Below, piece after piece: positions 1 through 5,191 of a stretch of 5,191 bases of DNA. Below the pieces are notes generated by a model. It saw only the letters and a list, made by a program, of their open reading frames with translations, ran no database searches and had not been told where the DNA came from. Location: the NCBI GenBank assembly GCA_022564535.1, contig JADFLD010000189.1, forward strand, positions 1 to 5,191, read 5' to 3'. Each line of letters begins with the position of its first letter. Position 1 is the first letter of the stretch. The position numbers and the translations under genes are program-made. The stretch comes from Gemmatimonadota bacterium. Its GTDB lineage: Bacteria; Gemmatimonadota; Gemmatimonadetes; Longimicrobiales; UBA6960.

Positions 1-414
1 GCAACGAAGTCGATCAACCAGATATTCTCGCCCGAGCGTCGAGAGATCGCGGCCGACATGCTCCGCGAGATCCAGATCAAGGCGGGGGATCGGGTCGAGA
101 TCGTCGAGGTTTTCGTCCGCGACGTCCAGGCCCCGGCCCGCGTTCGGCAGGCGATCGAGGCGCGGCAGGAGCGGGAGCAAGAGGTCGAGGCCGAGCGTTT
201 CCAGACCGAGATCATCCAGGAGCGTGCGCGCCAAGCGGTCGAAGAGGCGAAGGGCATCGCGGAGGCTCAGACGATCATCTCGGCGGGCGTGACTCATGCA
301 TACCTGACGTTCCACTACATCGAGAAGCTGGCCGAGCTGCCCCCGGGATCGGTGGTGTACGTGCCCACCGAAGGCGGTGTGCCGCTGATGCGGATGATCG
401 GCGGTGGAAATTGA
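1..414 (+). CDS. SPFH/Band 7 (prohibitin-like) membrane scaffold protein, C-terminal part, 5' end cut by the window
   Basis: The reading frame is open from base 1 and ends at TGA 412-414, giving 137 visible residues. The ATG at 58 is internal, because the frame upstream of it already reads as family sequence. Residues 1-46 match the end of an SPFH domain, with the Val-Arg-Asp-Val-Gln-Ala-Pro stretch near 39-45 that prohibitins and HflC/HflK-like proteins carry. Residues 47-90 are a charged Glu/Arg/Gln/Ala-rich coiled coil. Residues 90-130 hold the typical prohibitin end: a TIISAG segment, YIEKL at 106-110, then VVYVPTEGG at 118-126. Family members form large ring-like assemblies on the membrane and often control membrane-bound proteases such as FtsH. 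The N-terminal anchor and most of the SPFH domain lie outside the window, so the subfamily cannot be fixed. The next gene starts at or just after its stop, which suggests an operon. Confidence 0.9.
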   Translation, partial: ATKSINQIFSPERREIAADMLREIQIKAGDRVEIVEVFVRDVQAPARVRQAIEARQEREQEVEAERFQTEIIQERARQAVEEAKGIAEAQTIISAGVTHAYLTFHYIEKLAELPPGSVVYVPTEGGVPLMRMIGGGN

Positions 415-1570
415 AAGCAGTAGAGGCCGTGGGACTCCGGATGGCATGATGGCTCCGTCCGGGGCCGCACCGTCAGCCCGCCACGGCAAGGGCCGGGTTC
501 TCCGTGGAGCCCTGGCCCTCACCGCCCTATCGCTGGTCGCCAGCTGTGTAGCTTGCTCGCCGATCTACATCGTGAAAGCCGGAATTGCCGAGGTACGTAT
601 CCTGCGTGCGCGCAGACCGATTCATAGCGTCCTCAACGACACGACCGTCGATGCGGATACGCGCGCCAAGTTGGCGTACGTCGTCGAGGCTCGCCGCTTC
701 GCCGCGGCGGAGCTCGGCATCGACGTCGGCGACTCCTACACGATGTACACCGAGCTCGACCGCGACACCCTCGCCATCGTCGTTTCGGCCGCGTACAAGG
801 ACCGACTGGTTCCCAAGACGTGGTGGTTCCCGATCGTGGGACGGATGCCGTACAAGGGCCACTTTTCACTCCAGAGCGCCCTGGACGAACAAGCCAGTCT
901 CGAAGCCGAGGGGTACGACACGTACATCCGACCCACCGCCGCGTTCAGCACACTCGGCTGGTTCAACGACCCTGTTCTCTCGACCGCCCTGAGGACCGAC
1001 GAAGTCGAAGTCGTTTCCACCGTCCTTCACGAGCTCGCCCACCAGCACCTCTTCGTCCCGGGCCATGTCGGCTTCAACGAGAGCTTCGCAACTTTCGTCG
1101 GCCGCGTGGGCGCGGTTCGCTTCTTCTGCACACGAGAGGGGAGCGGTCCAGACTCGGTAAAGTGCCAGCGCGCGGTGGCGCGGTGGCGTGACTTTCAACG
1201 ATTCAGCGTCTATCTGGACGGCTTCGTCGAAGATCTGGAGCGAATCTACGACGACGCCTCTCTGTCCTTCGACGACAAGGTTGCTGGGCGCGAAACCGTT
1301 TTCGCCGCGGCCCTGGCGCGCTTCGACCGTGAGGTCCTGCCGGAACTGGAGTCGTTCACGTTCGGTGGCTTTCGGAACGCTCCGCTCAACAATGCGACGC
1401 TGCTTTCACGCATCCGCTACTACAACCGACTCCCGGCATTCGACGCATTCCTCGCCACCCACGGCGGAGACCTCGTGGCGGCACTCGACGATCTCAAGGC
1501 CAGGGCGAAGACGGTCGAAGATCCGTTCGACCTGCTACCAGCAGCGGCTGGCCACGACTCTAGTAGCTGA
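404..1570 (+). CDS. Predicted lipoprotein zinc aminopeptidase (COG4324 / PF10023-like)
   Basis: The product has up to 388 residues. A short basic N-region is followed by a hydrophobic stretch (about 36-47) and a lipobox-like Val-Ala-Ser-Cys with Cys48; a second Cys sits at 51. This predicts a signal-peptidase-II lipoprotein facing the periplasm. The body resembles the family COG4324 calls a predicted aminopeptidase: ILRARRPI at 66-73, KTWWFPIVG at 138-146, FSTLGWFNDP at 181-190, the zinc motif HELAH at 209-213 and FNESFA at 224-229, where Glu226 is the likely third ligand. A C-terminal APLNNATLL segment and a Tyr-rich helix are also family-like. Cys242 and Cys254 could form a disulfide. The start is uncertain. 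GTG 404 overlaps the SPFH stop by 11 bases and leaves a long N-region. ATG 446 or 449 would give a more usual signal peptide. No start has a clear Shine-Dalgarno sequence. Peptidase activity is inferred from the motif; the substrate is unknown. Confidence 0.88.
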   Translation: MEIESSRGRGTPDGMMAPSGAAPSARHGKGRVLRGALALTALSLVASCVACSPIYIVKAGIAEVRILRARRPIHSVLNDTTVDADTRAKLAYVVEARRFAAAELGIDVGDSYTMYTELDRDTLAIVVSAAYKDRLVPKTWWFPIVGRMPYKGHFSLQSALDEQASLEAEGYDTYIRPTAAFSTLGWFNDPVLSTALRTDEVEVVSTVLHELAHQHLFVPGHVGFNESFATFVGRVGAVRFFCTREGSGPDSVKCQRAVARWRDFQRFSVYLDGFVEDLERIYDDASLSFDDKVAGRETVFAAALARFDREVLPELESFTFGGFRNAPLNNATLLSRIRYYNRLPAFDAFLATHGGDLVAALDDLKARAKTVEDPFDLLPAAAGHDSSS

Positions 1571-1676
1571 TGTCGATGGAGGCGGAGCGCGGCGAGGCGC
1601 CAACCGGAACAGGGCGATTGAGATGAGCCTCGACGCCGAGCGACATCCCGTCCGAGGATGGTCTCGCCGGCTCCTG
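1571..1676. other. Short convergent intergenic gap
   Basis: This 106-bp gap separates two genes that point at each other. It holds no convincing open frame and no GC stem followed by a T-run on either strand. The only small hairpin I see is a 5-bp CATCC/GGATG pair at 1644-1660, too weak to call a terminator. Confidence 0.5.
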
Positions 1677-2828
1677 TCAGTCGATCATGATCTCTCTCGT
1701 CACCTGACCGTTGCTTTCCCAGTACGTAATCTTCTGCACCAGGACCGGATCGTCCGGCGCCGGCTGAATATCACCATCTGCGCCTATGGCGCGGGACGTC
1801 ACGGTGTGCTCGCCAGACGGAGCGTCCCAATCCATCTGCCAGAATGTCCATGTGAGGGGATCGTCGCGGCCCTCGCCGAGGGTCGCGTTCCTCCACGGAC
1901 CGTCGTCGATCCGAACCTCAACCCGCGCGATGTCCGCACCCCATGCGGCCCCATGAATTCGGTAACTCCCGTCGGTGCGCACCACCTTGGCCGGAATCGA
2001 GTTGATCCGAGTCCGCCCGACGGATGTCTCGACCCAGACCGCCTCGTCGTCGGGGCCCTCCTGACGGAGGGTGACATAGTCGCGAGCCATGAATCTCCCC
2101 ATGAACCGTGTGTCGCGGATCTCGATGCGTGTCAGCCACTTCACATTCGCGATGCCGTACCAACCAGGTGCCACCAGCCGGAGCGGAAATCCGTTGCCGG
2201 CAGGAAGCGTCTCACCGTTCACCTCGTAGCATAACAGCAGCTTCGAGTCCATCGCATCCGTGACCGACATGCTGCGAGCGAAGTTCTGCGTGATCTCGAT
2301 GTCGCGAATCTCCTCGAGGCCCTCGTCGGCCCCGAAGAAGACGACCTCGATGCCGTCCTCCTTCACGCCGGCCTCTCTCAGAATCGAGGCGAGTGAAGTC
2401 CCGGTCCACTCCGCGTTATGGACGGCACCCATGAACGTCGCAAAGCCCCGATTACCCGCGCATTCGAGGGTGAACGTCACACGCTCCCGCGGGCGCGCCC
2501 GGATCGCGTCCAGGGTGTACGCGGCGGGCCGTTCGACCAAGCCACCGACTTCGAGCCTCCACGTGTCCGCATCGACCTCAGGGGTCCCATAGTGACCGAC
2601 GCTGAACAGGTCCGACGTGGGGGTCACCCAAGAGTTCAGGGCCTCCCAGTCCAGGGTGTTGGAGCGCCCACCCGGCGCAGGAGCGTTCACCCAGGGAACG
2701 ACCGCCGCCTGCGGAGCGACCCCGGCCAGACGGGTTGCGACGTCGGAGGGAAAGATCGCAGCACCGGCCGCGACCACGCCTCCACGCTTCAGGGCTTCCC
2801 GACGTGTGATCCTGGAAGACTTCGCCAC
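1677..2828 (-). CDS. Tat-exported sulfite-oxidase-family molybdopterin oxidoreductase
   Basis: The product has 383 residues, starting at GTG 2826-2828 behind a good GGAGG site. The N-terminus has a twin-arginine signal (ITRREALK, Arg9-Arg10) followed by a hydrophobic Ala/Gly/Val stretch to about residue 25, so a folded, cofactor-loaded protein should be exported by Tat. Residues about 60-240 form the Mo-cofactor domain: Cys123 in LECAGNRG is the expected molybdenum thiolate ligand, GFPLRLVAPGWYG lies at 213-225, VKWL at 229-232, and RDY at 249-251 supplies the conserved active-site Tyr251. Residues about 275-375 match the Mo-co dimerisation domain (GAAWG at 293-297, RVEVRIDDG at 302-310, DGDIQP at 351-356). 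There is no heme domain, so electrons must go to a separate carrier, which is not in this window. Two arginines of the classical sulfite pocket are missing (Val77 and Gly128 stand in their places). The fold call is secure; sulfite as substrate is not. It is transcribed divergently from the SDR gene. Confidence 0.92.
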   Translation of the reverse strand: MAKSSRITRREALKRGGVVAAGAAIFPSDVATRLAGVAPQAAVVPWVNAPAPGGRSNTLDWEALNSWVTPTSDLFSVGHYGTPEVDADTWRLEVGGLVERPAAYTLDAIRARPRERVTFTLECAGNRGFATFMGAVHNAEWTGTSLASILREAGVKEDGIEVVFFGADEGLEEIRDIEITQNFARSMSVTDAMDSKLLLCYEVNGETLPAGNGFPLRLVAPGWYGIANVKWLTRIEIRDTRFMGRFMARDYVTLRQEGPDDEAVWVETSVGRTRINSIPAKVVRTDGSYRIHGAAWGADIARVEVRIDDGPWRNATLGEGRDDPLTWTFWQMDWDAPSGEHTVTSRAIGADGDIQPAPDDPVLVQKITYWESNGQVTREIMID

Positions 2829-2836
2829 CGTTACCG

Positions 2837-2841
2837 CCTCC
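2837..2841 (-). promoter_or_regulatory. Ribosome binding site deciding the GTG start of the molybdoenzyme
   Basis: On the minus strand GGAGG lies 8 bases before the GTG at 2826-2828. This is a near-consensus Shine-Dalgarno sequence at ideal spacing. It supports a GTG start immediately before the twin-arginine signal. Confidence 0.75.
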
Positions 2842-2876
2842 GCGCTCGAGTCCGGGAGGCAACATGGGACCCACGG

Positions 2877-2904
2877 ACTATAAGGGACAAGCGATAGGAG
2901 TAAA
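2877..2904 (-). promoter_or_regulatory. Candidate sigma70-type promoter for the molybdoenzyme gene
   Basis: Read on the minus strand, a -35-like TTTACT (2899-2904, 4 of 6 matches to TTGACA) and a -10-like TATAGT (2877-2882, 5 of 6 matches to TATAAT) are separated by 16 bases. Transcription would start near 2870, giving a leader of about 40 bases that contains the GGAGG site. It lies in an AT-richer pocket of a GC-rich window. Consensus use in this lineage is assumed. Confidence 0.42.
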
Positions 2905-2949
2905 TCATCGACGTGCCCCGGCGAGGGAAGGGCTCGAATTTCGGCGCCG

Positions 2950-2979
2950 TTGGTTCTTCCAGCGCCCGCACGGTAAGAT
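2950..2979 (+). promoter_or_regulatory. Weak candidate promoter for the SDR gene
   Basis: TTGGTT (2950-2955, 3 of 6 matches to TTGACA) and TAAGAT (2974-2979, 4 of 6 matches to TATAAT) stand 18 bases apart, with the SDR start codon about 45 bases downstream of the -10 element. Position and spacing are suitable but the match is modest. No obvious operator palindrome was seen between this site and the opposing promoter candidate. Confidence 0.25.
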
Positions 2980-3024
2980 GAGGCAGCAGTTCACAACCCA
3001 CCGATATTCTCTCCGACGAGATCG

Positions 3025-3951
3025 ATGATGACGCGCAACACCCCACCCGCTTCCACCCTCCGACGTTCGACTCGGTGCGCAGCAGCCCTTCTGGTCGCGG
3101 TCGCATGGGCCGTCGCACCGGGGACCGCTCAGGCTCCGGCGACCCCCACCCCGGGCCAACAGGTCGTTCTCGTCACCGGTTCCACGAGCGGGCTCGGCCG
3201 CGAGGTCGCGCTTCGGCTCGGCGCCGGTGGCTCCCACGTCATCGTGCATGGACGGAATCGCGAACGAGGGATGGCGGTCGTCGAGGAAATCAGTCGCGGC
3301 GAAGGCAGCGCGCGATTCTATCGGGCCGATTTCGCGTCGTTCGACCAGGTGCGCGCGTTCGCCGAGGCGATCCTGAGTGACTACGACCGGCTCGACGTGC
3401 TCGTTAACAACGCGGGTACCGGGTCCTATCCGGACGAGCGCCTCCTGAGCGAAGACGGCCATGAGTTCCGCTTTCAGGTGAACTACCTGTCGCCCTTCCT
3501 CCTCACGCACATGCTCCTGCCGATGATCCGGGAGAGCGCCCCGTCCCGCATCGTGAACGTATCGTCACTCGCCCAGCGCCCCATCGACTGGGAAGACGTG
3601 ATGATCGAAAACAACTTCAGCGGCGGTCGCGCATACGGTCAAAGCAAGCTCGCACAGGTCGGATTCACCTTCGATCTCCACGAGGAGCTCGAGGGGGCGG
3701 GTGTGATGGTGAACGCGCTCCACCCGGCCACCTATATGCCCACCGCCATGGTCGCTCGCCTCGGGGTCACGCCACGTGCCACGATCGGTGAAGGCGCCGA
3801 CGCCGTCATGCAGCTCGTCGTTTCGACTGAGATAGTGGGCGGCCAGTTCTTCAATCAGCTGGTTCCCCGGCGCGCACACGACCAGGCCTACGACATGGAG
3901 TCCCGGCACAAGCTGAGGGAGTTGAGCCGGAGGCTTACAGGAATCCGCTAG
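3025..3951 (+). CDS. Short-chain dehydrogenase/reductase with a secretion-like N-terminus
   Basis: The product has 308 residues of the Rossmann-fold SDR family, nearest in style to retinol-dehydrogenase-like members. The nucleotide-binding TGSTSGLG is at 51-58, HGRNRERG at 75-82 ends strand 2 (the Arg suggests NADP(H) preference), NNAG is at 128-131, and Asn153 lies in VNYLSPF. The catalytic Ser is in NVSS (Ser181 most likely) and YGQSK at 204-208 gives Tyr204 and Lys208. HPATYMPT at 233-240 replaces the usual Pro-Gly segment. All catalytic residues are present, so it should be active; the substrate is unknown. Residues 1-38 precede the fold: an Arg-rich part (Arg13, Arg14, Arg17), a hydrophobic run (19-31) and an Ala-Gln-Ala site near 35-37, like a cleavable signal peptide or membrane anchor. 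Starts are ATG 3025 or 3028, with only a weak Shine-Dalgarno sequence; no ATG, GTG or TTG occurs between codon 2 and the fold. It is divergent from the molybdoenzyme gene. Confidence 0.92.
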   Translation: MMTRNTPPASTLRRSTRCAAALLVAVAWAVAPGTAQAPATPTPGQQVVLVTGSTSGLGREVALRLGAGGSHVIVHGRNRERGMAVVEEISRGEGSARFYRADFASFDQVRAFAEAILSDYDRLDVLVNNAGTGSYPDERLLSEDGHEFRFQVNYLSPFLLTHMLLPMIRESAPSRIVNVSSLAQRPIDWEDVMIENNFSGGRAYGQSKLAQVGFTFDLHEELEGAGVMVNALHPATYMPTAMVARLGVTPRATIGEGADAVMQLVVSTEIVGGQFFNQLVPRRAHDQAYDMESRHKLRELSRRLTGIR

Positions 3952-3972
3952 CGGCCCGCGTCGGGGCGGAGG

Positions 3973-3991
3973 CTCGACTTCACGAGTCGAG
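3973..3991. terminator. Inverted repeat at the convergent gene junction, possible weak terminator
   Basis: CTCGACT (3973-3979) and AGTCGAG (3985-3991) form a perfect 7-bp stem with a 5-base loop. The repeat spans the stop codon of the transporter gene (3980-3982) and lies 21 bases after the SDR stop. It is placed to serve both convergent transcripts, but no T-run follows on either strand, so intrinsic termination is doubtful. Confidence 0.3.
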
Positions 3992-5191
3992 TTCGATGAT
4001 GAGCGCGCTGGCCCGTCGAAGTTTTTCCGCGAGAATGCGTCCGACGCCTGCCTGGATTTTTAGCGCGACCATCGGGTGTTCCACGAAGAGCCGGGTGAAG
4101 GCGTCGTGCGTGAGCTCGTAAGCCGAGAGGGGGCTCGTCGCTTGCACGCTCGCCGACCGCGGGAGCCCGTCCAAAAGTGAGATCTCTCCGATCACGGTGC
4201 CGTGAGACACGGTGCTCACTCGGTGTCTTCGGTCCTCTCCGGGAACTGAAATCGAGATGTCGGCGGTCCCCCGTCGGAGCAGAAACATCGAGCGCTCCGT
4301 GTCGCCTTCATGGAACACGAAGTCTCCGCCGTCGAAGAATCGCTCGACGAGGTACGCGTCGAAAATCTGGCACTCGGCGGAGTCGAGGTCCCACTCGGCC
4401 CCGAAAGCGGTGAGTGTCCATCCTTCTTCGTCGCCCTCACCCGCGCCGAGCTTGAAGAGGAGCCCATCCTCGAAGTACTCGAGAGCTCGGTCGGTTGTCT
4501 CCCACATCCGTGCCTCGGGGACCCCGTTCAACATGAGATCCTCGGCGATCTCCGCCTTCTGAGCCCCCGGCGTGACGTAACTGAATCCGAGCGTCGTCCC
4601 ACGTTTGCGAAGACGATCAAACGTCTGCCCGAGCACCTTGAACCCTGTCGCGTCGACGCTCTGCACCCGCTTCAGGTCGAAGATGACGAAGTCGGCGCCT
4701 TCGTCAGCCAGTTCCTCCGCCCGCGTCGCGAGCGCCTCGGATGAGCCGAAGAAGATCGTGCCCTCGAGCTCGATCACCGCGATGCGGTGACCCTGCTCGG
4801 AGAGAATTCGGGTCGTCTCCGGGTCGCGGGTCTTGGCCGACCGGACCGTAGCCCCGGTCCGGAGGCGCCGGATCGGTGAGCGACTCATCTCGGCAACGAA
4901 CGTAACCACCGAGAGAGCGATGCCGGCGCCGACCGCCGCCACGAGACTTACTTTGACGCCGACGACCACGACGAACAGCATCTGCCCCACCGCGACCAGG
5001 TTGTCCCGCCGATCGTGCGCATCGGTCCGAAGGCTCTCCTTGATCTGGCCGAGGATCCACCGGTCGAAGAGCCCAGACGCGATCACCATGATGAGGCCCG
5101 CGATCGCAGCCTTCGGGAGCAGGGCCAGGGGGGTAGAGAGTAGAACCAGAAGCACCAAGACCCCGAGCGCGTTGATCACCCCCGATGCGCG
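3980..5191 (-). CDS. SulP-family anion transporter with STAS and C-terminal cyclic-nucleotide-binding domain, N-terminal part outside the window
   Basis: The minus-strand frame is open to the window edge and ends at TGA 3980-3982. It shows 403 residues, numbered here from the first whole codon; the GTG at 5177-5179 is internal. Residues 5-100 hold about four hydrophobic helices with a conserved LLPKAAIAGLIMV segment, matching the last membrane helices of SulP permeases, which carry sulfate, bicarbonate or related anions. Residues about 136-240 form a STAS domain: IELEGTIFFGSSEAL at 140-154 and FDLKRVQSVDATG at 171-183. After a linker, residues about 274-399 form a Crp-type cyclic-nucleotide-binding domain: FHEGD at 293-297, IGEISLLDG at 334-342, and PRSA at 344-347. 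The phosphate-cassette Glu336 and Arg345 are present, so cAMP or cGMP binding is plausible. The upstream half of the permease is missing. The gene converges on the SDR gene with 28 bp between. Anion specificity cannot be read from this part. Confidence 0.9.
   Translation of the reverse strand, partial: RASGVINALGVLVLLVLLSTPLALLPKAAIAGLIMVIASGLFDRWILGQIKESLRTDAHDRRDNLVAVGQMLFVVVVGVKVSLVAAVGAGIALSVVTFVAEMSRSPIRRLRTGATVRSAKTRDPETTRILSEQGHRIAVIELEGTIFFGSSEALATRAEELADEGADFVIFDLKRVQSVDATGFKVLGQTFDRLRKRGTTLGFSYVTPGAQKAEIAEDLMLNGVPEARMWETTDRALEYFEDGLLFKLGAGEGDEEGWTLTAFGAEWDLDSAECQIFDAYLVERFFDGGDFVFHEGDTERSMFLLRRGTADISISVPGEDRRHRVSTVSHGTVIGEISLLDGLPRSASVQATSPLSAYELTHDAFTRLFVEHPMVALKIQAGVGRILAEKLRRASALIIELDS

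Noticed and set aside
58..60. ATG as the start of the SPFH gene
   Set aside because: The codons from base 1 to 57 already fit the SPFH domain, so this Met is internal.
1593..1660. Possible terminator hairpins between the convergent genes (CGAGGC/GCCTCG and CATCC/GGATG pairs)
   Set aside because: The stems are 5-6 bp, one with a 28-base loop, and none is followed by a T-run.
1188..2234. A 348-codon plus-strand open frame across the aminopeptidase end and the molybdoenzyme
   Set aside because: It overlaps a family-matching gene in another frame and then runs antisense to a second one. Its product is Arg/Ser/Pro-rich with no recognisable domain, a typical shadow in GC-rich DNA.
3037..3090. A Tat signal on the SDR because of Arg13-Arg14
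   Set aside because: The surrounding residues do not fit the Ser/Thr-Arg-Arg-x-Phe-Leu-Lys pattern well. A Sec-type signal or anchor explains the sequence as well or better.
2905..3510. A 201-codon minus-strand open frame over the SDR start and promoter region
   Set aside because: It is antisense to the SDR, whose motifs are complete. The product is low in hydrophobic structure and shows no domain.
4310..4744. A 144-codon plus-strand open frame opposite the STAS and nucleotide-binding region, with a protein-like composition
   Set aside because: It mirrors the codons of the transporter on the opposite strand, which makes the composition look plausible. It has no start signal and no recognisable fold.
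5177..5179. GTG as the start of the transporter gene
   Set aside because: The frame stays open to the window edge, and a protein starting here would be only a fragment of a SulP membrane domain. The gene is cut by the window.

Overview
This is a GC-rich bacterial window carrying five protein genes and no RNA gene, mobile element, repeat array or CRISPR that I can support. The genes suggest a Gram-negative, double-membraned bacterium: a predicted lipoprotein peptidase, a Tat-exported molybdoenzyme and a sulfate-type permease. The base composition and protein style would fit a Gemmatimonadota- or Acidobacteriota-like environmental lineage. That placement is an impression, not something the sequence proves.

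Layout, left to right. At 1-414 (+) is the 3' end of an SPFH/prohibitin-type membrane scaffold gene. Overlapping it or lying just behind it (404-1570, +) is a predicted lipoprotein zinc aminopeptidase with an HELAH site and a downstream Asn-Glu-Ser-Phe-Ala motif. Facing it across about 100 bp is a sulfite-oxidase-fold molybdopterin oxidoreductase with a twin-arginine signal (1677-2828, -). A 196-bp divergent control region (2829-3024) separates that gene from a short-chain dehydrogenase/reductase with a secretion-like N-terminus (3025-3951, +). Convergent with it, after only 28 bp, is the 3' part of a SulP-type anion transporter carrying a STAS domain and a C-terminal cyclic-nucleotide-binding domain (3980-5191, -), which runs off the right edge.

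The SPFH and aminopeptidase genes look like one transcription unit. The molybdoenzyme and the SDR share an intergenic region and could be co-regulated; both have export-type N-termini, which is odd for an SDR. The sulfite-oxidase-like enzyme and the SulP permease hint at sulfur oxyanion chemistry, but the oxidase lacks two arginines of the classical sulfite pocket, so its substrate should be left open. The families are all known. The points worth a second look are the atypical oxidase active site, the apparently exported SDR and the nucleotide-sensing transporter tail.
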